From Hymenobacter yonginensis (GTDB lineage: Bacteria; Bacteroidota; Bacteroidia; Cytophagales; Hymenobacteraceae), in contig NZ_CP115396.1 in NCBI RefSeq assembly GCF_027625995.1, positions 2,480,001-2,544,000 of the forward strand: a stretch of DNA of 64,000 nt, in the 5' to 3' direction. A program made the position numbers and the translations under genes. The notes under the pieces were generated by a model. The model saw nothing but the letters and a program-made list of their open reading frames with translations. It was not told where the DNA came from and did not search any database. Positions 1 to 8,418 of this stretch are shown piece by piece. Position 1 is the first letter of the stretch, and the number at the start of each line of letters is the position of its first letter.

Positions 1-482
1 ATCAGCGGCTTGAGGCCTTCCACGCAGTTCGTCCACCCCTGCTCGTCGGAGAGGCCGCGGCGGCTGCCGCTGAAGCAGATGAGGTTAGTATAGCCGGCCT
101 GCGCCACCTGCGGAATCATGGCGGCGTAGCGCTGCCGGAGCTGGGCGTGGAATTTGGGGTCATTGAAGCCGTCGGTAAGGTTGATTTCCGCGCCGTTGCA
201 CATCGGCGAATCGAGGCCGTACTTTTTGAGCGTGGGCCACTCGGCGGGGCCCACCAGGTCGATGCCCCGGAGACCCATTGCCTTAGCCGCCGCGCACAGC
301 TCGTCCAGCGGCATCTTGCCGAAGCACCAGCGGCACACCGACTGTTTCAGGTTGTTCTTCAAGGGCTGCGAAGTGGTTTTCTGATCCTCCGCTGCACACG
401 CCGCCGAAACGCCCAGCGTACCCACGGCCGCCGTGCCGGTTATCAGGCCCTTCAGGGCGGCTCGTCGGTTCCAGGTAGCCAT
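1..482 (-). CDS. Hydroxypyruvate isomerase-like TIM-barrel protein, Tat-exported (3' part cut by window edge)
   Basis: The start ATG is at 482 and the reading frame stays open to the window edge, so about 160 N-terminal residues are visible. The N-terminus MATWNRRAALKG followed by a hydrophobic stretch is a Tat-type signal, so the enzyme probably works in the periplasm. Downstream, LKQSVCRWCFGKMPLDELC and GLRGIDLVGPAEWP are typical of hydroxypyruvate-isomerase-like sugar isomerase/epimerase barrels. It lies 2 nt downstream of the MFS gene stop, so the two are probably co-transcribed. Family membership is clear; the substrate is not. Nearby dehydrogenase genes suggest an oxidised (keto) sugar or glycoside. 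Confidence 0.85.
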   Translation of the reverse strand, partial: MATWNRRAALKGLITGTAAVGTLGVSAACAAEDQKTTSQPLKNNLKQSVCRWCFGKMPLDELCAAAKAMGLRGIDLVGPAEWPTLKKYGLDSPMCNGAEINLTDGFNDPKFHAQLRQRYAAMIPQVAQAGYTNLICFSGSRRGLSDEQGWTNCVEGLKPL

Positions 483-484
483 AC

Positions 485-1744
485 TTAGACGGCTTGGGTG
501 AGTGAGGTGGCGGGGTCGTGCAGGGTATCGGCGGCGGCAGTGGCCTGGGGCTGGGGCTGGTCGCGGAAGAAGGCCAGGAAGGCCAGCAGCACTACCACCG
601 CAATGCCGGCCGGAATCAGCCAGATCATGCGCCAGTCGTGAGTGGTGGGCGTGGTCTGGTAGGCGTCGAAGATGCGGCCCGAGAGCAGCGTGCCGATGAG
701 CATGCCCACGCCGTAAGTGGCCAGGGTGATGAAGCCCTGGGCCGAGCTTTTGAACCGTTCCCCGGCCAGGTTGTCGGTGTAGATCTGGCCCGTCACGAAG
801 AAGAAGTCGTAGCAGACGCCGTGCAGCACGATGCCCGCAATCAGCATCCAGTAGTTGCCCAGGCCGTCGCCGTAGGCGAAAAACACGTAGCGCAGCACCC
901 AGGCCGCCATACCAATGGCCAGCATCTTCTTCACGCCCAGCCGGCTAAAAAACAGCGGAATGGCCAGCATAAACAGCAGTTCCGACACCTGCCCCAGACT
1001 CTGCACCCCCGCCGCCGACTTCATCCCGACTTCGTTGAGAAACGGGTTAGTAAAGCCGTAGTAAAAGGCCAGCGGAATGCAGATGGCAATGGAGGCCAAA
1101 AAGAAGATCAGGTAGGAGCGATTGCGCAGCATGCCAATGGCTTCCAGCCCCAGTAGGTCGCCGAGGGAGCTGGTCTGGTCTTTCTTGACGGGCGGGGTGG
1201 CCGGCAGCGTGAAGCTGAATACGCCCAGCAGGGCCGAGGCGCCGGCCGCCATCAGGAAGGTGCTTTGCAGGCTGTTGGTCTGCTCCCAGTTCAGCCAGCC
1301 GATGGTGAGGCCGGCCACAATCCAGCCCAGTGTGCCCAGCACCCGGATGGGCGCAAACTCCTTCTGCGGGTTTTGCATCTGCCGGAAGCTGATGGAGTTC
1401 ACCAGCGCCAGCGTGGGCATATACAGCACCATGTAGGTGAGGATGCTGGGGTAGAAGCTGCCGAAATCAGGCGCCGCTGAGGCCCGCCACAGCAACACCG
1501 CGCCAGCCAGGTGCAGCACGCCCAGAATCTTCTGGGCCGAGAAAAACCGGTCGGCAATGAGCCCGATGATGAACGGCGCCACAATGGCCCCGATGGACTG
1601 CGTCAGAAACGCCACCCCCACCTGCGTGCCCGACGCACCGAGGTTGTGCAGCAGGTACGTGCCCAGCGTCACGAACCACGCGCCCCAGATGAAGAACTCC
1701 AGGAACATCATGATGGATAGCCGTATGCGGATGGAAGCAGTCAT
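485..1744 (-). CDS. MFS transporter of the NupG-like nucleoside:H+ symporter family
   Basis: The product is 419 aa, a normal length for a 12-helix major facilitator. The N-terminus (RLSIMMFLEFFIWGAWFVT) and the early loop IGLIADRFFSAQKIL are characteristic of the NupG/XapB family, and hydrophobic segments run throughout. In Cytophagales such genes are common in sugar-catabolic clusters next to TIM-barrel isomerases and Gfo/Idh oxidoreductases, so the cargo may be a sugar or keto-sugar rather than a nucleoside; that is inference. The downstream isomerase-like gene begins 2 nt after its stop, indicating an operon. Start is ATG at 1744. Confidence 0.88.
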   Translation of the reverse strand: MTASIRIRLSIMMFLEFFIWGAWFVTLGTYLLHNLGASGTQVGVAFLTQSIGAIVAPFIIGLIADRFFSAQKILGVLHLAGAVLLWRASAAPDFGSFYPSILTYMVLYMPTLALVNSISFRQMQNPQKEFAPIRVLGTLGWIVAGLTIGWLNWEQTNSLQSTFLMAAGASALLGVFSFTLPATPPVKKDQTSSLGDLLGLEAIGMLRNRSYLIFFLASIAICIPLAFYYGFTNPFLNEVGMKSAAGVQSLGQVSELLFMLAIPLFFSRLGVKKMLAIGMAAWVLRYVFFAYGDGLGNYWMLIAGIVLHGVCYDFFFVTGQIYTDNLAGERFKSSAQGFITLATYGVGMLIGTLLSGRIFDAYQTTPTTHDWRMIWLIPAGIAVVVLLAFLAFFRDQPQPQATAAADTLHDPATSLTQAV

Positions 1745-1778
1745 GGGCAGGTGGGGATTAGGAATAGGTTGATTTTAA

Positions 1779-2114
1779 ACGTCATGCTGAGCGGAGGCGC
1801 AGCCGCAGCCGAAGCATCTCGCGTGCTGACGTTGCAATGATTGCGCCTCACCCCCCGGCCCCCTCTCCTTCAGAGAGGGGGAGCCAGACGACTGGTTAGG
1901 CGGTGTAGAGACGCGACACTTCGCGTCTCGGCGCGTGCTGATGTTGTTTTGGCTGGTGCGGGAACCGGTCGTTCAACGACGAGACGCGAAGTGTCGCGTC
2001 TCTACAATCGACCAGTCTGTCTGGCTCCCCCTCTCTGAAGGAGAGGGGGCCGGGGGGTGAGGCAATCGACCAACGAAGCGGTGGAGATGCTTCGGCAAGC
2101 TCAGCATGACCGTT
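1779..2114. repeat. Triple-nested palindromic repeat (family A enclosing B enclosing C)
   Basis: This 393-base gap between two minus-strand genes is almost wholly three concentric inverted repeats. Outer arms (A) are near 1779-1832 and 2082-2114, built on GTCATGCTGAGC and GAGATGCTTCGGC. Middle arms (B) are 1846-1890 and 2013-2062, built on CCCCCTCTCC and GAGAGGGGG. Inner arms (C) are 1902-1931 and 1977-2006, built on GTAGAGACGCG and CGCGTCTCTAC. All three families recur singly elsewhere in the window. No ORF is credible here. Confidence 0.9.
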
Positions 2115-2137
2115 CATCCCAACTGACGCCGCTCCGG

Positions 2138-2611
2138 CTACTTCAGCGCCAGAATGTAGCGGGTCATTTCCTCGGCGTCTTTCTGGGAGAGGGCGGGGTG
2201 GGGCGTCATCGGGATTTCGCCCCAGTTGCCTTTGCCGCCGTTGATGATCTTCTTGGCCAGCATGGTCACGTTGGCGGCGGTGTTGGGGTATTTGGCGGCA
2301 ATTTCCCGGTAGCCGGGGCCGATCAGCTTTTCGTTTTCGCGGTGGCAGCTGGCGCAGTCGGAGCCTTCCATCAGCTTGGCACCCACGGCCACTGCCCCGC
2401 CAGTCGGGGCCGTGCCTATTTTGGTAACGCTGGTATCGACCTGGGGCTGGCGGGCCACGGCGCTGAGGTTGGCGGTGGTGGTGCTGTCCTGAGCGGGGGC
2501 CGATTCGTCGGCCAAGGTGTATTCTTCTTGGGCTTTGGTGGAAGCGGTGTTATCGGAGCCGCAGGCCAGCAGGAAAGAGCCCGACGCGAGCAATAGAAAA
2601 GCCTTTTTCAT
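2138..2611 (-). CDS. Small c-type cytochrome lipoprotein
   Basis: The product is 157 aa. The N-terminus MKKAFLLLASGSFLLACGSD is a lipoprotein signal with its lipobox at the Cys. After an acidic, Ser/Thr/Ala-rich linker (about residues 20-75) comes one class I cytochrome c domain with heme motif CASCH near residue 90 and a candidate distal Met in EIPMTPHP near residue 137. It should accept electrons in the periplasm. The nearby GMC dehydrogenase and its subunit 3 normally need such a cytochrome, so it is the likely electron acceptor, although repeats and other genes separate them. Confidence 0.88.
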   Translation of the reverse strand: MKKAFLLLASGSFLLACGSDNTASTKAQEEYTLADESAPAQDSTTTANLSAVARQPQVDTSVTKIGTAPTGGAVAVGAKLMEGSDCASCHRENEKLIGPGYREIAAKYPNTAANVTMLAKKIINGGKGNWGEIPMTPHPALSQKDAEEMTRYILALK

Positions 2612-2623
2612 GGAAAGGAAGCG

Positions 2624-3676
2624 TTAGAGACCGAGAAGCTGGTGGTTGAGGGATTGGTCGATGCCGGAGGCGGCGAAATCGTCGAAGGCCTTATCGGTGA
2701 CGCGGATGAGGTGGTTCTGAATGAAGGGCGCGCCTTCGCGGGCACCGTCTTCGGGGTGCTTGAGGGCGCACTCCCACTCCAGCACGGCCCAGCCGGGGTA
2801 GTCGTACTGGGTGAGCTTGCTGAAAATGGCCTTGAAATCCACCTGCCCGTCGCCGAGGGAGCGGAAGCGGCCGGCGCGGTCGGTCCAGCTCTGGTAGCCG
2901 CCGTACGCGCCCTGCCGCCCGTTGGGCCGGAACTCGGCATCCTTGACGTGAAACGCCCGGATCCGCTCGTGGTAGATGTCGATGTACTCCAGGTAATCGA
3001 GGCACTGCAGCACGAAGTGCGAGGGGTCGTAGAGCAAGCAGGCACGCGGGTGCTGATCTACTTCGGCCAAAAACCGCTCGTAGCTGACGCCGTCGTGCAG
3101 GTCTTCGCCGGCGTGCACCTCGTAGCACACATCCACCCCGCACGCGTCAAAGGCATCCAGAATCGGTCGCCAGCGCCGGCCCAGCTCGGCAAAGCCATCC
3201 TCCACGAGGCCAGCCGGCCGCTGGGGCCAGGGGTACAGGTAGGGCCAGAGCAGCGCCCCGCTGAAGGTGGCGTGGGCCGTGAGCCCCAGCCGCTGCGAGG
3301 CTTGGGCGGCGTACTTCAGCTGTTGCACCGCCCACTGCTGCCGGGCCTTCGGGTTGCCGCGCACGGCTTCCGGCGCGAAGCCGTCAAACAGGGCATCATA
3401 CACCGGGTTCACGGCCACCAGCTGCCCTTGCAGGTGCGTGGACAGCTCCGTGATTTCCAGCCCCGCCGCCTGCACCCGGCCCTTCAGCTCGTCGGCGTAG
3501 GTCTGGCTTTCGGCGGCCAGCTGTAGGTCGATGATGCGCGGGTCGGTGGTGGGGAGCTGCACGCCCTTGTAGCCCAGCCCGGCCGCCCAGGCACAGATGC
3601 TGTCCAGGTTGTTGAACGGGGCCTGGTCGCTGAGGAACTGCGCCAGAAAGATGCCGGGGCCTTTGATGGTATTCAT
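2624..3676 (-). CDS. Sugar phosphate isomerase/epimerase-family TIM barrel, cytoplasmic
   Basis: The product is 350 aa with no signal peptide. Metal-binding positions of the AP-endonuclease-2-like barrel are visible: E186 in CYEVHAGE, D217 in LYDPSHF, H243 in FHVKD and E300 in AVLEWEC. Such enzymes isomerise, epimerise or dehydrate sugars and keto-sugars. The cytochrome gene begins 12 nt after its stop, and the Gfo/Idh gene is just upstream, so they may form one transcription unit interrupted by a repeat. The substrate cannot be read from the sequence. Confidence 0.87.
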   Translation of the reverse strand: MNTIKGPGIFLAQFLSDQAPFNNLDSICAWAAGLGYKGVQLPTTDPRIIDLQLAAESQTYADELKGRVQAAGLEITELSTHLQGQLVAVNPVYDALFDGFAPEAVRGNPKARQQWAVQQLKYAAQASQRLGLTAHATFSGALLWPYLYPWPQRPAGLVEDGFAELGRRWRPILDAFDACGVDVCYEVHAGEDLHDGVSYERFLAEVDQHPRACLLYDPSHFVLQCLDYLEYIDIYHERIRAFHVKDAEFRPNGRQGAYGGYQSWTDRAGRFRSLGDGQVDFKAIFSKLTQYDYPGWAVLEWECALKHPEDGAREGAPFIQNHLIRVTDKAFDDFAASGIDQSLNHQLLGL

Positions 3677-3680
3677 GTTT

Positions 3681-3763
3681 GAGAGCTGAGAGCTTAGAAC
3701 CTAGAGCTTAGAGTGCAGGTGAACTGAGTCTAAGCTCTACGTTCTCTGTTCTAAGCTCTCAAT
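3681..3763. repeat. Inverted repeat built on GAGAGCTTAGAAC, overlapping a gene end
   Basis: Arms around 3684-3712 and 3729-3763 contain GAGAGCTTAG and CTAAGCTCTC. The right arm runs into the 3' end of the Gfo/Idh gene and includes its TAG stop (3737-3739). Confidence 0.75.
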
Positions 3764-4915
3764 AGCCGGGAAGTCCGTCCACTTCTGCGCGGAGCGGCCT
3801 GAGGCAATGACGGTTTCGATGAAGGCCATGCCGCGCAGCCCGTCCCGGATGCCGGGGTAGTCGGCAGCTTCGGGCGGGGCGGGCGGGCCGCCCAGGTCGG
3901 CGCGCAGGGTGAGGGCGAAGTTGCGGTAGAGGTTGGCAAAGGCTTCGAGGTAGCCCTCGGGGTGGCCGGGCGGAATGCGGCTGTTGTGGCGGGCGGCGGC
4001 GCAGAGGTAGCCCGCGCCCGTGCGGCGAATTTCCGTGGGCCGGTCGGGCCACTTCACCAGCAGGGTGTTGGCGTCGGCCTGCTGCCATTCCAGACCGCCT
4101 TTTTCGCCGTAGATGCGCAGGCGCAGGTTGTTTTCCTCGCCGGCCGCCACCTGGGTAGCTACCAGCACGCCGCTGGCCCCGCCGGCAAACTGCAGCAGCA
4201 CGGCCCCGTCGTCGTCGAGCTGGCGGCCGGGCACCACGGTGTGGATGTCGGCGCAAAGCTGGCTTACTTCCAGCCCGCTCACGTACTCGGCCAGGTTGAA
4301 GGCGTGGGTGCCGATGTCGCCCATGGCCCCGGCCACGCCGCTGCGGGCGGGGTCGGTGCGCCAGGCGGCCTGCTTGTTGTCGGCGTTGCCTTCCTTGAAG
4401 CTGCTGAGCCAGCCCTGTGGGTACTCCACGTACACCTTGCGCACAGTGCCCAGCGCCCCCGACGCTACCAGGTGGCGGGCTTCCTTGAGCATGGGGTAGC
4501 CGGTGTAGGTGTGCGTGAGGCAGAGCCGACGGCCGGTGGCCTGCACCACGGCGGCCAGCTCCCGGGCCTCGGCCAGGGAAAACGTCATGGGCTTATCCAG
4601 CACCACATCAAAGCCCAGCTCCAAAGCCATTTTGGCGGGCGCGAAGTGCAGGTGGTTGGGCGTCACAATGCTGATTACCTGCACCCGCTCCTGGGCCGGC
4701 CGCTGCGCCTCCTGCTCCAGCAGCTGCTGGTACGAATCATACACCCGCCCGGCGTCCAGGGCCAGCTCCTGGCCGGTGGCGCGGGAGGTAGCCGGGTTGC
4801 TGCTGAAGGCCCCAGCCGTCAGCTCGTACAGCCCGTCCATCGCCGCCGCCATGCGGTGCACCGCCCCGATAAAGGAGCCCTGCCCCCCGCCAATCATGCC
4901 CAAGCGTAATTTCAT
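3737..4915 (-). CDS. Gfo/Idh/MocA family NAD(P)-dependent oxidoreductase
   Basis: The product is 392 aa. The N-terminal Rossmann fold is shown by LRLGMIGGGQGSFIGAVHR, and the conserved E/D-K-P motif appears as VVLDKPMTFSLAEA near residues 110-125. The C-terminal half has the family's substrate-binding fold. There is no signal peptide, so it acts in the cytoplasm, probably oxidising or reducing a sugar, inositol or keto-sugar. Odd point: the last residues (IESLEQRT) and the stop codon are encoded by an arm of an inverted repeat, so the native C-terminus was probably replaced. Start ATG is at 4915. Confidence 0.88.
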   Translation of the reverse strand: MKLRLGMIGGGQGSFIGAVHRMAAAMDGLYELTAGAFSSNPATSRATGQELALDAGRVYDSYQQLLEQEAQRPAQERVQVISIVTPNHLHFAPAKMALELGFDVVLDKPMTFSLAEARELAAVVQATGRRLCLTHTYTGYPMLKEARHLVASGALGTVRKVYVEYPQGWLSSFKEGNADNKQAAWRTDPARSGVAGAMGDIGTHAFNLAEYVSGLEVSQLCADIHTVVPGRQLDDDGAVLLQFAGGASGVLVATQVAAGEENNLRLRIYGEKGGLEWQQADANTLLVKWPDRPTEIRRTGAGYLCAAARHNSRIPPGHPEGYLEAFANLYRNFALTLRADLGGPPAPPEAADYPGIRDGLRGMAFIETVIASGRSAQKWTDFPAIESLEQRT

Positions 4916-4950
4916 GCAGTGCCTGTTGTGTTATTATATAATCCATTGGC

Positions 4951-5049
4951 CGTCATGCTGAGCGCAGCCGAAGCATCTCTACCTAGGGTAATCATTCCTC
5001 ATGGCAACGAAGCGGTAGAGATGCTTCGACTGCGCTCAGCATGACGTTC
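4951..5049. repeat. Family A palindromic repeat
   Basis: Arms CGTCATGCTGAGCGCAGCC and its complement at about 5021-5049 flank a roughly 40-base loop. It fills the gap between two tandem minus-strand genes. Confidence 0.88.
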
Positions 5050-5061
5050 TGGGAAAATGAA

Positions 5062-5676
5062 TCAGGTAGTAGCCCAGGCCCGGTCGCCTTTTTTGTAGGG
5101 CACGTTGCCGTCGTAGCGGCCCGGTACGGGGAGGTAGCGCAGGGCTTTGGTGGCGCCGGGCTCGGAGGTGAAGAAGCCCAGCAGCGTCAGCTCCTTCACC
5201 ATGCGGAAGTAGTGGTTGGGCTGCTCCGGGGTTTTGGCCTTCTCGTATTGCTTCATTTCCTTGTCGAGGGCGGTGAGCAGGGTGGTGCGCTGCGCGGCAT
5301 CCAGGGCCAGAAAGTCCTTGCCGCCGCTTTTCTTCGCCGCCGCTTCCAGCTTAGTCAGGCCATCGAGGAAGATTTTCTGCTCTTCCGGCTTGTAACAGTC
5401 GCGCACCATCACGGCCATGAAGCCGCCCACGTTGGCCTCCTTGGCCCCCGGGGTTTTGGTGGCCGGAAGGATGGTTTCGCCTACTTCATTAAGCAGGTTG
5501 ATCTGCTGGGCGTTCAGCACCTCGGCCAGCTTTTCGGGCTTGGCCGGAGCAGTTTTAGCTTTTGTAGTGGCCTTCTTGTCATTGTCGGCGGTGCAGCCGG
5601 ACAGGAAGTAGTCGGCCCCGATGAGCGTGCCGCCCATGAGGAGGGCTACGCGGGCTACGGCGTCTCTTCTGTTCAT
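5062..5676 (-). CDS. Gluconate 2-dehydrogenase subunit 3-family protein, Tat-exported
   Basis: The product is 204 aa. The N-terminus MNRRDAVARVALLMGG has a twin-arginine motif and ends in a lipobox-like FLSGC, so it is exported and possibly lipid-anchored. The rest matches the small gamma subunit that accompanies GMC-type membrane dehydrogenases and carries them through the Tat pathway (LLNEVGETILPATKTPGAK and VRDCYKPEEQ are typical). It lies 12 nt downstream of the GMC gene and is surely its partner. A flavin-free helper role is known for the family; the complex here is inferred from gene order. Confidence 0.9.
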   Translation of the reverse strand: MNRRDAVARVALLMGGTLIGADYFLSGCTADNDKKATTKAKTAPAKPEKLAEVLNAQQINLLNEVGETILPATKTPGAKEANVGGFMAVMVRDCYKPEEQKIFLDGLTKLEAAAKKSGGKDFLALDAAQRTTLLTALDKEMKQYEKAKTPEQPNHYFRMVKELTLLGFFTSEPGATKALRYLPVPGRYDGNVPYKKGDRAWATT

Positions 5677-5688
5677 GATGGGCAGTGG

Positions 5689-7365
5689 TTAGACGTTCTG
5701 TTTTTTCAGCTCGCTCACGGCGTGGTCTACGGCGCGGGCCGTGAGAGCCAAGTAGGTGAGGGACGGGTTCTGGCAGGCCGCCGAGGTCATGGCCGCGCCG
5801 TCGGTTACGTACACGTTGGGGGCGTCCCAGACCTGGTTGTACTGGTTGAGCACCGAGGTTTTCGGGTCGCGGCCCATGCGGGCGGTGCCCATTTCGTGGA
5901 TGCCGCCGCCCAGCGTGTAGCCATTGTTATAGGTCTTCACGTTTTTCACGCCGGCCTTTTCCAGCATTTCCTGGGCATCGGCCATCATGTCGATGCGCAT
6001 TTTCTGCTCGTTGTCGCGGATGCTGGCGTCCATCACCAGCACCGGCAGGCCCCACTTGTCTTTCTCGGTTTTGGAGAGCGAAATCTGGTTGTCGTGGTAG
6101 GGCAAGGTTTCGCCAAAGCCCATGATGCCCATCGTCCACTGGCCCGGCTCGGTCAGCGCATCCTTGAAGTCGCCGCCGATGTTCATCTCGGCAATTTCGC
6201 GGCCCCAGCCCTCGCGGCCGGCTCCGCCCTGGTAGCCGAAGCCGCGGATGTAGTCGCGCTTATCGCCGAACAGGTTACGGTAGCGGGGCACGTAAATGCC
6301 GTTGGCGCGGCGGCCGTACACGTATTTGTCTTCGTAGCCGGGCATTTCGCCGGAGGCCCCGGCCCGGAAGTGGTGGTCCATCACGTTGTGGCCCAGCTCG
6401 CCGCTGCTGCTGCCCAGGCCGCCGGGCCACACGTCGGTGGCCGAGTTCATCAGCACCCAGGCCGAGTTCAGGGCCGAGGCGTTCAGGAAGATTATTTTGG
6501 CGTAGTACTCGTAGGTCTGGTTGGTTTCGGCGTCCAGGATTTCCACGCCCTTGGCCCGCTTGGTGTCCTTATCATACAGGATGCGCGTGACGATGGAAAA
6601 CGGCCGCAGCGTGAGGTTGCCGGTCGCCACCGCCGCCGGCAGCGTGGCCGACTGCGTGCTGAAATACGCCCCAAATGGGCAGCCCAGCCAGCACTTGTTG
6701 CGGTACTGGCAGCTCACGCGGTTGTTGTGGTTCTGGGTGATGTTGGCCGTACGGCCGATGATCATGCGGCGGTGCTCGTAGTGTTTTTTGAGGCGGGCCG
6801 CCACGTCCTTTTCCACGATGTTCATCTCCATGGGCGGCATAAAGTCGCCGTCGGGCAGCTGGGGCAAGTTTTCGCGCGAGCCGCTGATGCCGGCAAACTT
6901 CTCGGCGTGGCTGTACCACGGGGCCAGGTCCTTGTAGCGGATGGGCCAGTCCACGGCAATGCCGTCCTTGGCGTTGGCCTCAAAATCGTAGTCACTCAGC
7001 CGATACGACTGCCGGCCCCACATCAGGGAGCGGCCGCCCACGTGGTAGCCCCGGAACCAGTCGAAGGGCTTGGCCTCCACGTAGGGGCTTTCCTTCTCGT
7101 TTACCCAGTAGTCGAGGTTGCTTTCGTTGAGCGTGTAGTCGCGGCTCAGGACCGGGTGATCCTTAATCATCTGCTGCGTTTTGCCGCCCCGGTGCTCAAA
7201 CTCCCACGGGTTCTTGTTGGCATTCACGTAATCCTTGATGTGCTCAATGTTGCGCCCCCGCTCCAGCATGAGGGTTTTCAGGCCTTTCTCGGTCAGCTCC
7301 TTGGCCGCCATGCCGCCCGAAATACCGGACCCAATGACGATGGCGTCATACGTGTTCTTTTCCAT
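5689..7365 (-). CDS. GMC family FAD-dependent sugar/glycoside dehydrogenase
   Basis: The product is 558 aa. The N-terminal FAD fold is clear (YDAIVIGSGISGGMAAKEL). A cysteine-rich stretch CQYRNKCWLGCPFG lies near residues 220-235. The C-terminal GMC signature holds the catalytic His in GGGIHEMGTARMG and the Asn in ACQNPSLTYLALTAR. It has no signal of its own; export with its subunit 3 partner (5062-5676) is expected. Within the family it is closest in layout to glucoside 3-dehydrogenases and gluconate or 2-keto-gluconate dehydrogenases that pass electrons to cytochrome c. The substrate is not proven. Confidence 0.9.
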   Translation of the reverse strand: MEKNTYDAIVIGSGISGGMAAKELTEKGLKTLMLERGRNIEHIKDYVNANKNPWEFEHRGGKTQQMIKDHPVLSRDYTLNESNLDYWVNEKESPYVEAKPFDWFRGYHVGGRSLMWGRQSYRLSDYDFEANAKDGIAVDWPIRYKDLAPWYSHAEKFAGISGSRENLPQLPDGDFMPPMEMNIVEKDVAARLKKHYEHRRMIIGRTANITQNHNNRVSCQYRNKCWLGCPFGAYFSTQSATLPAAVATGNLTLRPFSIVTRILYDKDTKRAKGVEILDAETNQTYEYYAKIIFLNASALNSAWVLMNSATDVWPGGLGSSSGELGHNVMDHHFRAGASGEMPGYEDKYVYGRRANGIYVPRYRNLFGDKRDYIRGFGYQGGAGREGWGREIAEMNIGGDFKDALTEPGQWTMGIMGFGETLPYHDNQISLSKTEKDKWGLPVLVMDASIRDNEQKMRIDMMADAQEMLEKAGVKNVKTYNNGYTLGGGIHEMGTARMGRDPKTSVLNQYNQVWDAPNVYVTDGAAMTSAACQNPSLTYLALTARAVDHAVSELKKQNV

Positions 7366-7417
7366 AGAATGTGGTGGGATGAGGGTAGGCAGATGAAGGC
7401 AGGGTGGTTTGAAAGCC

Positions 7418-7528
7418 CGTCATGCTGAGCGAAGGCGCAGCCGCAGTCGAAGCATCTCTACCTCTGACTAATGAATGCTATTACAACGAAGCGGTAGAGA
7501 TGCTTCGGCTGCGCTCAGCATAACGTTC
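7418..7528. repeat. Family A palindromic repeat
   Basis: Arms CGTCATGCTGAGCGAAGGCG and AGATGCTTCGGCTGCGCTCA enclose a loop of about 45 bases, between tandem minus-strand genes. Confidence 0.87.
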
Positions 7529-7536
7529 TTCTGCAC

Positions 7537-8418
7537 CTACACCAGGCTGCGCTTGATGTAGCTGATGCTTTGCTGGATGCTGTCGAAGGGCGAGCCGGGG
7601 GTTTGGTCCTGCTCCACGAAGAAGTGCTGGAGGCCCGCCGTTTTGGCCTGGGCGAAGATGCGCTTGAAGTCGATGGAGCCGTTGCCGACTTCTGTGAAGC
7701 TGTGCGGCGGCGTTTTGGCCATGTCCTTCACGTGCCAGAGCGGGAAGCGGCCGGGGTTCTTGCTGAACAGCGCCACCGGGTCGTGGCCGGCTTTGGTGGC
7801 CCAGTACAGGTCCAGCTCCATCTTCACCAGGTTCTTGTCGGTGGTGAGCAGCACGTCGTAGGGCAGCTTGCCATCCTGGGCCACAAACTCGAAGTCGTGG
7901 TTGTGGTAGCAGAGCTGGATGCCGGCCTTTTTGCACCGCTCCCCGGCCTTGTTCAGGCGCTCAGCCAGCAGCTTGTAGTGGTCGAGGCTGCCGCGCTCCG
8001 ACTCGGTGAGCCAGGCGCACACCATGTACTTGATGCCTACCTGGGCCGCGTCGTCCACGGCTTTATCCCAGCCGTGCAGGATGGTGCCGGCCGTGGGCTG
8101 GCCGTTGTTCTGCTGCTCGCCCAGCAGGTAATGGCTGCTGGGCATCCGCAGGCCGGCTTTTTTGAGCGCCTGGGCAAAAGCGGCCGGCGTCATGTCGTAG
8201 AACTTGAGGCTGCCCGTGTAGGTAGCGCCTTCCACGGTGGTGTAGCCCATTTTGGCCACCTGCGCCAGCGTGCCCACCGGGTCTTTCAGCATGGCGTCGC
8301 GCAGGGTATACAGCTGCAGGCCGATATCAGTCTGGCCCTTGGCCAGCAAAGCGGGAGAGGCGAGTACGCCGGCGGAGAGCACGGAGGCGGACTTTACAAA
8401 GGCACGTCTGGATAGCAT
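7537..8418 (-). CDS. Sugar phosphate isomerase/epimerase-family protein, Tat-exported
   Basis: The product is 293 aa. MLSRRAFVKSASVLSAGVLA is a twin-arginine signal, so this TIM-barrel enzyme is periplasmic. Metal-binding positions appear as E in TTVEGA, the acidic group in YHNHDFEF, D/E in MELDLYW, H in WHVKD and E in FFVEQD. It is upstream of the GMC and subunit 3 genes and probably processes their oxidised product, for example a 3-keto-glycoside. Family assignment is firm; the reaction is inferred from neighbours. Confidence 0.88.
   Translation of the reverse strand: MLSRRAFVKSASVLSAGVLASPALLAKGQTDIGLQLYTLRDAMLKDPVGTLAQVAKMGYTTVEGATYTGSLKFYDMTPAAFAQALKKAGLRMPSSHYLLGEQQNNGQPTAGTILHGWDKAVDDAAQVGIKYMVCAWLTESERGSLDHYKLLAERLNKAGERCKKAGIQLCYHNHDFEFVAQDGKLPYDVLLTTDKNLVKMELDLYWATKAGHDPVALFSKNPGRFPLWHVKDMAKTPPHSFTEVGNGSIDFKRIFAQAKTAGLQHFFVEQDQTPGSPFDSIQQSISYIKRSLV

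Noticed and set aside
1779-2114. CRISPR array or tRNA cluster
   Set aside because: The repeats are inverted, of different families and not evenly spaced; no cloverleaf is formed.
5041-7428. 795-codon open frame on the plus strand
   Set aside because: It is antisense to the GMC and subunit 3 genes; its Val/Gly/His-rich product has no domain and results from GC-rich codon bias.
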